Part shown: piece after piece, positions 16,893 through 25,653 of the stretch
Position numbering within the stretch: the first letter of the stretch is position 1
How the letters are laid out: the number at the start of each line of letters is the position of its first letter
From: Mesorhizobium sp. WSM3862
GTDB taxonomy: Bacteria > Pseudomonadota > Alphaproteobacteria > Rhizobiales > Rhizobiaceae
DNA: 64,000 nt
Assembly (NCBI RefSeq): GCF_002294985.1
Contig: NZ_NSGE01000006.1
Span: 1 to 64,000 of the forward strand
Direction of reading: 5' to 3'
Position numbers and translations under genes: made by a program
The notes under the pieces: generated by a model
Told to the model about the DNA's origin: nothing
Databases searched by the model: none
Seen by the model: only the letters and a program-made list of their open reading frames with translations

Positions 16893-17349
16893 ACCCACGA
16901 TCTACAGCGACGAGATCGCCAACACCATCTGCGAACAGATCGCCGAGGGAAAAAGCCTGCGGTCGATCTGCCTCGATGCGGCTATGCCAGCCAAGTCGAC
17001 TGTGTTTGCATGGCTTGCTGATCCCGGCCGCGACGATTTCCGGACCAAGTACGTGCATGCGCGCGAGGCTCAGGCTGACGTGCTGGTCGACGAGATGACC
17101 GATATCGCCGACGACGGCAGCAACGACTGGATGGAACAGAAGAACAGCGACGGCGAGGTGACCGGCTGGAAAGAGAATGGCGAGGCTTTGCGCCGCTCGG
17201 CTCTGCGCATCAGCGCGCGCCAGTGGATTGCGGAAAAGCTGCGGCCGAAGAAGTACGGCAGCAAGGTCGCGCTTACCGATGGGGAAGGCGGTCCGCTCAC
17301 GGTCCAAATTGTGAAGTTCAAGGATGCCCCACGTAACGATCCCCGCTAA
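16885..17349 (+). CDS. terS: Terminase small subunit
   Basis: This 154-residue protein matches the widespread small terminase/HTH type: ARPTIYSDEIANTICEQIAEGKSLRSICLDAAMPAKSTVFAWLAD is a DNA-binding HTH, and ALRISARQWIAEKLRPKKYGSKV is the conserved C-terminal segment. It would recognise the packaging site and load the motor. It overlaps the large subunit gene by 26 bases. Confidence 0.88.
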   Translation: MARPTIYSDEIANTICEQIAEGKSLRSICLDAAMPAKSTVFAWLADPGRDDFRTKYVHAREAQADVLVDEMTDIADDGSNDWMEQKNSDGEVTGWKENGEALRRSALRISARQWIAEKLRPKKYGSKVALTDGEGGPLTVQIVKFKDAPRNDPR

Positions 17350-18751
17350 CGACTGGCAGCCTCGATGGTATCAGCGGCCGGCCTGGGATTCCTGGGAGCA
17401 AGGCTGCAAGCGCCAGCTCCTATTCTGGCACCGCCGGGCCGGTAAGGACGAGCTGAACCTGAACATGCATGCCGTGTCCGCCTACGAGCGGCCAGGAACC
17501 TATTGGCACATGCTGCCCGAGGCAGCACAGGCGCGCAAAGCGATCTGGACCGCGGTCAACCCGCACACGGGCAAGAGACGGCTGTTCGAAGCGTTTCCTG
17601 AAGCTCTGATCGAAAACATGAACGATCATGAGATGTTCATCCGTTTCAAGGATGTCGGTTCGACCTTTCAGGTGGTCGGGTCGGACAACTTCAACAGCCT
17701 GGTCGGCTCGCCGCCGGTCGGCATCACGTTTTCGGAATGGGCGCTGGCCAATCCTGCCGCATGGGCCTACCTCTCGCCGATCCTGGCTGAAAATGGCGGA
17801 TGGGCATCGTTCATCACCACGCCGCGCGGCAACAATCACGCCAAGGGCATGCTCGACAAGGTCAAGAGCAATGTCTTCGACCCGGTGACAAACCCGCGCG
17901 GCTGGTTCAGCGAGGTGCTGTCAGCCGACGACACTGTCGCCATCGACAAGGCGACGATCGAAGAGCAGCGCGACGTCTACGAAGGCCTGTTCGGCAAGGA
18001 AATGGCCGACATGCTGATTGAGCAGGAATATTTCTGCTCGTTCTCGGGCGCGCTGATCGGCTCCTATTGGGGCGCCGAAATATCTCGGGCAGAGCGGGCG
18101 TTGCGCATCGGCACGCCATTCGACATCGACCGTCGGCATCCGGTGCACACGGCATGGGATCTGGGCAAGGCGTCAAACAACCCGATCTGGTGCTTTCAGG
18201 TCATCGACGGCGTTCCTTTGATCGTCGACTTCTATGTGCCAGACAGCGAAGACCTGTCGGATTGGTGCAAGTGGCTGGACGAGCAGGGATACCACGGCAA
18301 CGACTACGTGCCGCACGACATCCTGCATCCGCAGTGGGGAACGAAGCGCACACGTCTCGACACACTGAAGGATCACGGGCGCAAGCCGAAGATGGTCGGC
18401 ATGGTAAGCCTGGCCGAGGGCAACAACGCCGGCCTGCAAACGATCAAGGTGGCGCGCTTCAGGACGACCGAACGCGTGGCCGACGGCATCGAGGGCCTGA
18501 AGACCTACCGGCGCGAGTATGACGACGAGAAGAAGACGTTCCGCGACATCCCGGTCAAGAATTGGGCCGAGCACTACGCATCAGCGTTCCGCTATCTCGG
18601 CCTCGCATGGCGGCAGGCGGTTGCCGAGGTGAAGAAGCCCGAGGGCGACAAGGGCGCCTATGTCGGTCAGGCAGACGGCACGATACGCAGCCAGCAGACC
18701 GTCAAAGAGGCTGTCGACGCGATGGTGAGACGTCGTCGAGCGAGGGGCTAG
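17324..18751 (+). CDS. terL: Terminase large subunit
   Basis: This 475-residue packaging motor has the Walker A HRRAGKDE (36-43), a Walker B-like GITFSEWA about 100 residues later, a coupling segment FITTPRGN, and a C-terminal RNase-H-like nuclease part with HTAWDLG and conserved acidic residues. It pumps DNA into the procapsid and cuts concatemers. It overlaps terS at its start and converges on a minus-strand gene at its end, with four overlapping bases. It is the last gene of the early-side operon. Confidence 0.92.
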   Translation: MPHVTIPANDWQPRWYQRPAWDSWEQGCKRQLLFWHRRAGKDELNLNMHAVSAYERPGTYWHMLPEAAQARKAIWTAVNPHTGKRRLFEAFPEALIENMNDHEMFIRFKDVGSTFQVVGSDNFNSLVGSPPVGITFSEWALANPAAWAYLSPILAENGGWASFITTPRGNNHAKGMLDKVKSNVFDPVTNPRGWFSEVLSADDTVAIDKATIEEQRDVYEGLFGKEMADMLIEQEYFCSFSGALIGSYWGAEISRAERALRIGTPFDIDRRHPVHTAWDLGKASNNPIWCFQVIDGVPLIVDFYVPDSEDLSDWCKWLDEQGYHGNDYVPHDILHPQWGTKRTRLDTLKDHGRKPKMVGMVSLAEGNNAGLQTIKVARFRTTERVADGIEGLKTYRREYDDEKKTFRDIPVKNWAEHYASAFRYLGLAWRQAVAEVKKPEGDKGAYVGQADGTIRSQQTVKEAVDAMVRRRRARG

Positions 18752-19089
18752 TCTACGGTCGCGCGATAGACATTCATCATCCCCTGATAATCCTTGGGTT
18801 TACCAAGTCCGCATTCGTAGTCAGAGTGCGTCATCATCGGATCGCGGGCGATGTATGCGGCAGCGCTCACCCAATCACGACAGGCCTGCACGTCCTTCAG
18901 GCCATGCTTCTGTTGAACAATGCTCAGGTCACCGACATTAGGATAGTAGAACGCGTCCACCGTTTCCCACGGCGCCGCGTCATTCGGCCACCACCAGTTC
19001 GCGACCGTCTTGCCCGGATCCCCGAACAAGAACCATGCACCGATCCCGAGTAAGAACAGCATCGGCAGGCAGCCGCCATTTTGGTCCAT
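18748..19089 (-). CDS. Small membrane-anchored protein, probable phage cargo
   Basis: This 113-residue protein points against the surrounding operon. It has one membrane segment or uncleaved leader (LPMLFLLGIGAWFLFG, about residues 9-24) and an exported part with two Cys and WWWPNDAAPWETVDAFYYPNVGDLS. The ATG at 19089 is favoured over an upstream frame that lacks protein character. A lone inverted gene between terminase and tail fibre is typical of a moron expressed in the lysogen. Function is unknown. Confidence 0.6.
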   Translation of the reverse strand: MDQNGGCLPMLFLLGIGAWFLFGDPGKTVANWWWPNDAAPWETVDAFYYPNVGDLSIVQQKHGLKDVQACRDWVSAAAYIARDPMMTHSDYECGLGKPKDYQGMMNVYRATVD

Positions 19090-19190
19090 GATGATGCATC
19101 CCCTGAGCGCAAGATATTCCGCCTGCGTCGAATTGAGCAATTTTCTGAAAGAACAGCAATTCATGAAAAACCGCACATGTGCAGGCTTTC

Positions 19191-19210
19191 CAAGCGGCTT
19201 AGAGTTTCGC
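19191..19210 (+). promoter_or_regulatory. 20-bp late-module motif, copy 1
   Basis: CAAGCGGCTTAGAGTTTCGC, identical to copies 2 and 3. It ends 44 bases before the tail fibre ATG. Bases on either side are not conserved, so the signal is sharply bounded. It may be a phage-type promoter or a regulator site. Confidence 0.65.
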
Positions 19211-19254
19211 AGGCGTCGCCCCGATCATCCGGCCAACGGTAGATTGGAGCAGCT

Positions 19255-20373
19255 ATGCCGCGCGCTGGTGGTGTCTATTCAGCCCCTCCGGGGACCAAGG
19301 GCAGCCCGAACACGACGATCGAGAGCGCGAAGTACAACGCGCTGGTCGATGACCTGGTGGCGGATGCGAACGCTGCTCGGCCGGTGACCGCTGGCGGCTC
19401 GGGGTCGAGCACGGCGGTCGGTGGCGCAGATAATCTCAGCGCAGCCGGCGCGGACATGGCATCGGCCGCGACTGTCAACCTGTCAAACAGCACAGGTACG
19501 CTGGTCAACATCACAGGCACGGTCACGATCACGGCGCTTGGAACCGTGGCGGCCGGCGCTGAGCGCGACCTGGTGTTTGCTGGCGCGCTGACGCTCACGC
19601 ACAACGCCACCAGCCTCATCCTCCCCGGTGGCGCGAACATCACCACTGCGGCCGGCGATGTGGCGCGCATGCGGTCGCTTGGCGGTGGCAATTGGCGCTG
19701 CTTGTCCTATCAGCGAGCGAACGGAGCGGCCATTGCTATCGCGCCAAACACGACCATCGTTACCCCGACGCTGACGCTCAAGCAAAGCGCAGCGCCCACG
19801 CCGACGGCAGAGGGTGATATCCAGTGGGACACTGACGAAAACGTGCTTGTCATTGGTGACGGCGCTGCGCAGCAAATATTCGCTCCGCTGCCTGCCTCCG
19901 TCGCTGCCGGCGATGTGTTCTACGCCACTGGCGCGAGGGCGCTCGCCCGACTTCCGAAAGGCACCGCTGGCCAGGTTCTGCAAATGAATGCGGGGGTCAC
20001 GGCGCCCCAGTGGGTGACGCCTGCCTTGAGCAAGTCCTACGAAAGCCCGGCGCAGGCTATTACATCGAGCGGCTCTTTCGCGGTAGCCCACGGCTTCGGG
20101 GTAAAGCCGAAGCTAGTCGAAGTGTCGCTTATCTGCGTTACTGCCCAAGGTGGCTTCACCGCTGGTGAGGAGCTTTATATAGGCTCTCCCTCTCGCTACG
20201 ACGGAAACGACGGCAGCGGTTCCTCGGTTGGTTGGACCATGAAAGTGGACACCACTAACATTAGCGTGAAATACGGTAGCAACGTGCTCCCGGCCATCGT
20301 CAATTTCACCTCTGCCGCCGACAGCAATCTGTCGGAGGCGAACTGGAACATGGTTGTGAGGGCTTGGGCCTAA
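19255..20373 (+). CDS. Phage tail fibre protein
   Basis: This 372-residue protein has the N-terminus usual for short-tailed phage fibres (MPRAGGVYSAPPGTKGSPNTTIESAKYNALVDDL), which attaches to the virion. The middle is Ala/Thr/Gly-rich beta structure (TVNLSNSTGTLVNITGTVTITALG), and an Asp/Trp segment (EGDIQWDTDENVLVIGDG) leads to a C-terminal beta-rich tip. It probably binds the host surface. It stands alone between motif copies 1 and 2, away from the other structural genes, so it could be exchanged as one module. Confidence 0.8.
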   Translation: MPRAGGVYSAPPGTKGSPNTTIESAKYNALVDDLVADANAARPVTAGGSGSSTAVGGADNLSAAGADMASAATVNLSNSTGTLVNITGTVTITALGTVAAGAERDLVFAGALTLTHNATSLILPGGANITTAAGDVARMRSLGGGNWRCLSYQRANGAAIAIAPNTTIVTPTLTLKQSAAPTPTAEGDIQWDTDENVLVIGDGAAQQIFAPLPASVAAGDVFYATGARALARLPKGTAGQVLQMNAGVTAPQWVTPALSKSYESPAQAITSSGSFAVAHGFGVKPKLVEVSLICVTAQGGFTAGEELYIGSPSRYDGNDGSGSSVGWTMKVDTTNISVKYGSNVLPAIVNFTSAADSNLSEANWNMVVRAWA

Positions 20374-20400
20374 CACGGCTCACCAAACACGCCAGGCCAT

Positions 20401-20420
20401 CAAGCGGCTTAGAGTTTCGC
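20401..20420 (+). promoter_or_regulatory. 20-bp late-module motif, copy 2
   Basis: An exact copy of the motif at 19191-19210, 44 bases before the endolysin ATG, the same spacing as copy 1. It would start the lysis cassette. Confidence 0.65.
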
Positions 20421-20464
20421 TGCTCGCGCATACAGGATGGCGCCCATCGTCAACGGAGCCGTCG

Positions 20465-21136
20465 ATGGACCGGAACTTTGCGCGTTCGCTTGCTCTCGTC
20501 CTGAAGTCGGAAGGCGGATGGTCGGACAACGCTGCCGATCCGGGCGGTGCGACGATGAAGGGCGTGACGCTTGCCAACTTCCGTCGGTTCGTCAAAGCCA
20601 ATGCCACCAAGGCCGATCTGAAGAAGATCAGCGATGAGCAGGTGGCGACGGTTTATCGCCGATTCTATTGGGATGCTGTCGCTGGCGCCGAGTTGCCCGA
20701 TGGCGTCGACTACGCGGTTTTCGACTTCGCCGTGAACAGCGGGCCGAGCAGGGCGGCGAAGTATCTTCAGGCGGCGTGCGGCGTCGGTGTCGTCCAGGAT
20801 GGACGCATTGGGCCTGCTACGCTCGCGGCAGTACGTGCCAAGCCGGCAGGCGTCTTGATCGACACGATCTGCAATGCCCGGCTCAAGTTCCTCGAGCGCC
20901 TGCCGACCTGGCCGATCTTCGGGAAGGGGTGGCAGCGGCGCGTCGTGGCCGTGCGCATCCAAGCGATGCTGATGACCGCGCCCGCAGCCCCGCCAGCGCC
21001 CGCCCCGAGTCCCGTTGCGCCCACACCGCCGCCGGCCGCGCCGCAGCTTCCTACACCCGCTGCCAATGCCAAGGAGCGCAATCCATTCTGGGCCGCGCTC
21101 TTCGCCATCCTAAGACGGATCTTCGGAAGGACATGA
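20465..21136 (+). CDS. GH108-family endolysin
   Basis: This 223-residue muralytic enzyme has the GH108 start LKSEGGWSDNAADPGGATMKGVT with catalytic Glu16, then YRRFYWDAV and VDYAVFDFAVNSGPSRAAKYLQ, and the peptidoglycan-binding type 3 part (VQDGRIGPATLAAV). After a Pro/Ala linker (about 175-205) comes a short hydrophobic, basic tail (PFWAALFAILRRIFGRT) that may help membrane contact. There is no signal peptide, so release depends on the holin. It overlaps the next gene by four bases. Confidence 0.9.
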   Translation: MDRNFARSLALVLKSEGGWSDNAADPGGATMKGVTLANFRRFVKANATKADLKKISDEQVATVYRRFYWDAVAGAELPDGVDYAVFDFAVNSGPSRAAKYLQAACGVGVVQDGRIGPATLAAVRAKPAGVLIDTICNARLKFLERLPTWPIFGKGWQRRVVAVRIQAMLMTAPAAPPAPAPSPVAPTPPPAAPQLPTPAANAKERNPFWAALFAILRRIFGRT

Positions 21137-21351
21137 CCATGTGGAGCAAAATCCGCGCCTGGTTCAAGGATTCCGAGACCATCGCCTGGGCTCGGCTTCA
21201 GATGCTCGGCGGCGCCATACTGACAGTGCTCAGCGCGACCGACCCGAGCCTATTCAACCAGTACATCCCTGACCGCTGGCTGCCGCTCTACATCGTCGGC
21301 TCCGGCGTTTTGACGGAAGTGCTGCGGCGCCTTCGTGCAAAGGATCTGTGA
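21133..21351 (+). CDS. Small membrane protein, holin-like
   Basis: This 72-residue protein has two hydrophobic stretches (WARLQMLGGAILTVLSA and LPLYIVGSGVLTEVL) and a basic end. It starts at ATGA overlapping the endolysin stop. Size, topology and place in the lysis cassette suggest a holin or holin-associated protein; the 109-residue protein at 21777 is the other holin candidate. Confidence 0.7.
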   Translation: MTMWSKIRAWFKDSETIAWARLQMLGGAILTVLSATDPSLFNQYIPDRWLPLYIVGSGVLTEVLRRLRAKDL

Positions 21352-21355
21352 CGAC

Positions 21356-21601
21356 ATGGTCGAGGTCTTTGCCGCGCTTCTATCGCAGATCGCCCCGTAC
21401 GCCCTGGCCGCCGGCGGGGCTCTCGTTGCTGCCGTCGCATGGGGCTTTCACCAGCGCATGGCTGGTGCAAAGGCGGAACGCGCCAAGCAGGAGGCCGAAG
21501 AGGCCAAGGCCCGCGACATCGCCGACAAGGTGCAGAACGACGTCGGTGCACTGCCTGCCGATGCTGCCAGAAAGGAGCTTGGCACATGGTCAAAGGGCTG
21601 A
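21356..21601 (+). CDS. Inner-membrane spanin (Rz-like)
   Basis: This 81-residue protein has an N-terminal membrane segment (about 8-30) followed by a charged coiled coil (AKAERAKQEAEEAKARDIADKVQ), the layout of i-spanins. The following lipoprotein gene starts inside its 3' end in another frame, as in Rz/Rz1 pairs. It should help fuse inner and outer membranes at lysis. A GTG upstream at 21335 is a less likely start. Confidence 0.75.
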   Translation: MVEVFAALLSQIAPYALAAGGALVAAVAWGFHQRMAGAKAERAKQEAEEAKARDIADKVQNDVGALPADAARKELGTWSKG

Positions 21602-21777
21602 CGCTCGCACTGCTCATTGCGCTTGCTGGCTGCACCACGGACAAGGGTGGCTTCTGCGCGGTTTCCTCGCCAATCCGCCTTTCGGCGGCAGCTGTCGCTG
21701 CGCTGTCCGACGCCGAGGTCAGGGCAATTCTCGCCCACAATCGTAAAGGTGCCGCCCTGTGCGGCTGGAGGCCGTGA
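21586..21777 (+). CDS. Outer-membrane lipoprotein spanin (Rz1-like)
   Basis: This 63-residue protein has a lipoprotein leader with lipobox LAGC (Cys16) and a short mature part. Its start overlaps the i-spanin gene by 16 bases in another frame. It lacks the Pro-rich stretch of lambda Rz1, so assignment rests on lipobox, size and position. Confidence 0.72.
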   Translation: MVKGLTLALLIALAGCTTDKGGFCAVSSPIRLSAAAVAALSDAEVRAILAHNRKGAALCGWRP

Positions 21778-22106
21778 TGCACGACTTTCTCGACTTTCTC
21801 GGCATCAAGGCGCCAGTTCTTATTGCCGGCCTTTCCGGTGGCATTCTGCGGGCGCTGTCGCGCCATCGCTACAAGCTGCGTGAGATGTTCGCCTCGCCTA
21901 TTTGCGGAGCGCTGGCGGCGGCCTATCTGACCTTGCCAGCAGTCGCCTGGTTTAAGACCAGTGGCCTGCCGCTGCCCGAAACTGCGGACGATACAACAAC
22001 CCTCGCGGCTGCGTTCCTGATCGGCGTATCGGCGATGTGGATTTCGGACATCGTGTTCGAAGCAATCATGAGGAGCGTTAGGCCGAGCAGTCGAGGCGAG
22101 GAATAA
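21777..22106 (+). CDS. Three-span membrane protein, probable holin
   Basis: This 109-residue protein has three hydrophobic segments (APVLIAGLSGGILRAL, ICGALAAAYLTLPAVAWF and LAAAFLIGVSAMWISDIVF) and a basic C-terminus, fitting a class I holin. It overlaps the spanin gene by one base (TGATG) and ends the lysis cassette. Holin function is inferred from topology and position. Confidence 0.72.
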   Translation: MHDFLDFLGIKAPVLIAGLSGGILRALSRHRYKLREMFASPICGALAAAYLTLPAVAWFKTSGLPLPETADDTTTLAAAFLIGVSAMWISDIVFEAIMRSVRPSSRGEE

Positions 22107-22213
22107 AATGTGAGGGGGTTAGGGTCGAACGTTTAGACAGCATAGATCCCTGGGCGTCGTTGACTCTGCAGTTGAGATAAACGCAGGATACGGTTTCTTT
22201 TGGAGGGGATAAA

Positions 22214-22741
22214 ATGCTTCGCGTTACCGGAATGTTAGTCATAGTCTCGATGCTTCTGGGGGCGGCCGCCCAGGCTCAGGAAGAAGGCCCTTCTATAATC
22301 CCGGAACGTCTGCAGCAGATTGCCCTGAAAACACCCTTAGCGGATCGTCTGCATGTAAACTGGGAGTCGGCGTCGCCAACCGAGATCGGTGAGTATATGG
22401 GGCTTTTGGCGGCGATAAACCAGGCGTCAATAGCCATTGCTTTAAAGAATGGTCGAGATGCCCCTTCGGACAGCGATTACATGGCTGGTTTCGCCGCATG
22501 GTGCCTGTTTCCAAATAAGCCGCCAATTGCAGAACCGTTCTGGCCACGGGCATACGGCGCCTTTGGTAGCGCGAAGGTGAGATCCGAAATCCGGAATGCG
22601 GTAAGGCCCTTGGCTGTGCAGCTTCCCTCGTACATTGACAAAGATGAAGCTCGGGAAGTAGTGGAAAAGAAATGGCCCCAAGACCCGAAAGCGTACTTCA
22701 GCGACGTCCTCGACTTGGGAAGTTTGAGTGATGTTAAATGA
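22214..22741 (+). CDS. Secreted protein of unknown function, phage cargo
   Basis: This 175-residue protein has a strong Sec leader cut near AQA-QE (residue 22). The mature part is soluble and helical with one Cys and no family I recognise (EIGEYMGLLAAINQASIAIALKNG, DYMAGFAAWCLFP). It has its own strong ribosome site (TGGAGGGG) after a 107-base gap containing a TTGACT -35-like element at 22160, and is AT-richer than its neighbours. With the next membrane protein it looks like cargo, perhaps for superinfection exclusion. Confidence 0.65.
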   Translation: MLRVTGMLVIVSMLLGAAAQAQEEGPSIIPERLQQIALKTPLADRLHVNWESASPTEIGEYMGLLAAINQASIAIALKNGRDAPSDSDYMAGFAAWCLFPNKPPIAEPFWPRAYGAFGSAKVRSEIRNAVRPLAVQLPSYIDKDEAREVVEKKWPQDPKAYFSDVLDLGSLSDVK

Positions 22742-23177
22742 TCACCTGCCGGTGCCAGATATCGGATTTTTGGCAATTTGGTTGCTCATTCTGAACTGGC
22801 ATTGGATTGGCTATAGGATCAACGAAGCGCGAGAGGAGACAGAGGAACGGGCTCTCGGAGCCGATGTGATCATGGGCCAGCTCAGCTCGATCATCACGGG
22901 CTCTTGCGTTATTCTCGCCGGGGTGGGCGCGTTTGTGGCATTGGCGAAGACGCCCATTGCCGAAGCCGCAAAATACCACGTGTTCTATGCGGCCTGCTGG
23001 GCGGTCGGTGCACTGGCGCTAGCTGTCTACACGATGGGCATTCTTCCAGCTCATGCGCCAAAGACGAATTTCGTGAGACTTCGGGGCATCGCGGTACTTT
23101 GCTCAGCTTCGCTTTTCCTATGTCTTTTGTCGGGAATCCGATTTCTTTGCGCAGTTTGGGGAATACTATTTTCCTGA
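22731..23177 (+). CDS. Four-span membrane protein, phage cargo
   Basis: This 148-residue protein has about four hydrophobic segments: FLAIWLLILNWHWIGY, LSSIITGSCVILAGVGAFVALA, VFYAACWAVGALALAVYTMGI and VLCSASLFLCLLSGIRFLC. It overlaps the secreted-protein gene by 11 bases, so the two are co-expressed. A GTG one codon upstream is an alternative start. Family unknown. The pair ends 54 bases before motif copy 3. Confidence 0.65.
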   Translation: MLNDHLPVPDIGFLAIWLLILNWHWIGYRINEAREETEERALGADVIMGQLSSIITGSCVILAGVGAFVALAKTPIAEAAKYHVFYAACWAVGALALAVYTMGILPAHAPKTNFVRLRGIAVLCSASLFLCLLSGIRFLCAVWGILFS

Positions 23178-23231
23178 CCAAGCTGTAGGCTTTCGGAGAA
23201 CGGCGCCATCTGATTAGTCGAGCCCCGTTTT

Positions 23232-23251
23232 CAAGCGGCTTAGAGTTTCGC
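23232..23251 (+). promoter_or_regulatory. 20-bp late-module motif, copy 3
   Basis: An exact copy of CAAGCGGCTTAGAGTTTCGC, 23 bases before the portal ATG. The short spacing leaves little room for a long untranslated leader. Confidence 0.65.
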
Positions 23252-23274
23252 ATTCGGCCCGCCATCCTGCCGCC

Positions 23275-25653
23275 ATGGCAAAGGCGGACAAGCTCACCCC
23301 GGACCAGCAGAAGCAGGGCGAGGCCCTTCGTAAGGAGGGGTCGAAGTGGCTTGCCCGCGTCGAGGCGGCCGGCAAGCTTGAAAAGCAGTGGATGGACGAC
23401 GCCGAAAAGGCGGTGAAGGCCTACACTGGCGAAACCAAATCTGATGACCTGAGCACGTCTGGCACGCTCGGCAACACTTACGACTTCAACATTTTGTTCG
23501 CCAACGTCGAGACGATCGTTCCGGCGATCATCAACAGTCCGCCCGCTCCCGATATTCGTCGCCGCTTCGCCGACGAGGACCCGGCCGCCAAGGACATTGC
23601 CGAGCTGATCGAGCGCGCCATTCGAACACAGGTTGATGACTCCAAGCTTCAGGTCGAACTGGAAGGCGAGGCGCAAGACGGGTTTTTGGCGGGTCGTGGC
23701 ATCATCCGGCTTCGCTTCAAGAGCGATATCGTAAAGGACGAGACGACCAGCGAGGAGCTTGAACGCGCGAGCGACGCCGCAGCCGACGGTGCGCCTGCGG
23801 AAGAGCCCGGCAGCGATGGGACTGCTGGCGACGAGTATGGTGCAGCCAGTCAGCCAGGCGCGGGGCCAGCCGAACGCCTCGCGAACGAATGCATCGAGTT
23901 CGAGGCGGTAAGCTGGCGCGACTATCGGCACGGTCCGGCGAAGCGCTGGAAGGATCGGCCATGGGATGCATTCCGCTTCGTCGTGCAGCGCGAAGATGAA
24001 GATGCGGTGTTCGACGCCGGGCTGATCAGCATTCAGACGAACGACACCGAGAAGAAAGCGCGCGGCGAAAGCGACAGCGACCTGACCGGATGGGAAATCT
24101 GGGACAAGGGCAGCCGCAAGGTCATTTTCATCGATGACAATGGCGTGGTGCTGAAGAAGGTCGACGACCCGCTTGGTCTGACGGATTTCTTCTGCATCCC
24201 GGCGCCCGTGCAGCCGATCGAACTCACCGGCCGTTTGATGCCGGTCAATCCGTTTTCGATCTACAGCAAGCTCGCCGACGAACTGGACCTGACCACGAAG
24301 CGCATCCGGATCATCACCAACCACATGAAGGTGAAGGGCTGGTATCCAGGTGATGCCGGGGACATCGCCAACATGCTGGCGGCCGAGGATGCCGAGTTCG
24401 TGCCGATCGGCAACGCTGAAATATGGGCGGCCAATGGCGGGCTGTCTGGCGCGGTTGCGTTCTGGCCGGTGGAAAAGTTCATCGCTGTTCTGCGGGAACT
24501 CTACGGCGCTCGTGAACAGACGAAGCAGGCCATTTACGAGATCACCGGCATCTCGGACATCGTGCGCGGCGCCTCGCAGGCAAGCGAGACGGCGACGGCT
24601 CAGAACATCAAGACGCAATGGGGCTCGCTGCGCATCCAGAAGATGCAGCGCATGATGGAGAGGTGCGCGCGCGACATCTTCGTGATGATGGCGGAGATCA
24701 TCCCGGCCAAATTCTCCCATGAGACTTTGCAGCAGATGACCGGCGTTCAGATACTCCCGACGCAGCAAGACCTGACGCCTGTCCAGCCTCCACCGCCACC
24801 GCCTCTCGGCGCGCAACTGCCGCCGCAGGCGCAACAGCAGTATCAGGCCGCGGTTCAGGCGGCGCAGGAGGCCGAACAGCAGCGGCAGGCGAAGCTGGCC
24901 AAGCTTCAGTCGATCCAGCAGCTTCTGACGCAGCGCCTGGCCATGATGTACCGCATCGATGTCGAAAGCGATTCGACGGTCAAGGCGGACCTGACCAGGC
25001 AGAAGGCCGAGACGGCCGAGTTCATGCAGGCGGCCGGCGCCTATTGGGCGGCTGTCGGCCCGCTCATCCAGCAGGGCGAGATGTCAAAGGAAGTGGCGAT
25101 CGAAATCTTCGCCGCGAACGCCCGGCTGTTCAATCTCGGCAAGTCGGTCGAGGACGTTCTGGAAAAGATGGTGACCGATGCCAAGGCGAAAGCCGATCAG
25201 CCTCCGCCCCCGAGCGCCGAACAACAAAAAGCTCAGGCGGACGCGAAGGCGCGAGAAGCGGACCAGGCGGCAAAAGCTGCTAATGCGAAGATCAAGCAGG
25301 ACGCCGCAGCGCAGGACATGCAGTTCAAGCGCGAAAGCCACGAAATGACGATGGCAGAGAAGCGCCTGGACCTTCAGGCGAAGCGGCAGGCCGCGCGTGC
25401 CGATCAGAACCAGATCATGCTCGCCAACGGTATATTGCCGCCGCCCGATCCCGAGCAGATCGACGGCCAGGCGGTGTTGAAAGAGATGGCAGCGCAGCGC
25501 GACCAGTTCGGCCAGCTCTTGGCGGCGCTCATCCATGAGCTTTCGAAGCCCAAGCAGATCGTCAGGGACGCGCAAGGTCGCGCGGTGACGGCTGTTCCGA
25601 TGCAGACCCCGCAACAGAACCCAGGAGCCCCGGCAAATGGCTACAACCAGTGA
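23275..25653 (+). CDS. Portal protein
   Basis: This 792-residue protein is a large portal like those of short-tailed phages. The wing and stem part spans about residues 60-500 (TYDFNILFANVETIVPAIINSPP, ECIEFEAVSWRDYRHGPAKRW, YEITGISDIVRGASQASETATAQNIKTQWGSLR). The C-terminal third is a Gln/Ala-rich long helical region (QQQYQAAVQAAQEAEQQRQAKLAKLQ and KAQADAKAREADQAAKAANAK) that could form a barrel into the capsid, as in P22. It makes the dodecameric DNA gate on which the head assembles. It begins a new module after motif copy 3. Confidence 0.87.
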   Translation: MAKADKLTPDQQKQGEALRKEGSKWLARVEAAGKLEKQWMDDAEKAVKAYTGETKSDDLSTSGTLGNTYDFNILFANVETIVPAIINSPPAPDIRRRFADEDPAAKDIAELIERAIRTQVDDSKLQVELEGEAQDGFLAGRGIIRLRFKSDIVKDETTSEELERASDAAADGAPAEEPGSDGTAGDEYGAASQPGAGPAERLANECIEFEAVSWRDYRHGPAKRWKDRPWDAFRFVVQREDEDAVFDAGLISIQTNDTEKKARGESDSDLTGWEIWDKGSRKVIFIDDNGVVLKKVDDPLGLTDFFCIPAPVQPIELTGRLMPVNPFSIYSKLADELDLTTKRIRIITNHMKVKGWYPGDAGDIANMLAAEDAEFVPIGNAEIWAANGGLSGAVAFWPVEKFIAVLRELYGAREQTKQAIYEITGISDIVRGASQASETATAQNIKTQWGSLRIQKMQRMMERCARDIFVMMAEIIPAKFSHETLQQMTGVQILPTQQDLTPVQPPPPPPLGAQLPPQAQQQYQAAVQAAQEAEQQRQAKLAKLQSIQQLLTQRLAMMYRIDVESDSTVKADLTRQKAETAEFMQAAGAYWAAVGPLIQQGEMSKEVAIEIFAANARLFNLGKSVEDVLEKMVTDAKAKADQPPPPSAEQQKAQADAKAREADQAAKAANAKIKQDAAAQDMQFKRESHEMTMAEKRLDLQAKRQAARADQNQIMLANGILPPPDPEQIDGQAVLKEMAAQRDQFGQLLAALIHELSKPKQIVRDAQGRAVTAVPMQTPQQNPGAPANGYNQ

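Noticed and set aside
19255..20373. Diversity-generating retroelement, as in some short-tailed phages with similar gene content
   Set aside because: No reverse transcriptase with a YxDD motif and no template/variable repeat pair were found near the tail fibre or elsewhere.
22909..24834. 641-codon open frame on the minus strand opposite the portal gene
   Set aside because: It mirrors the GC-rich portal gene, has no start signal and Arg/His/Leu-rich composition; the plus-strand portal is clearly the coding frame.
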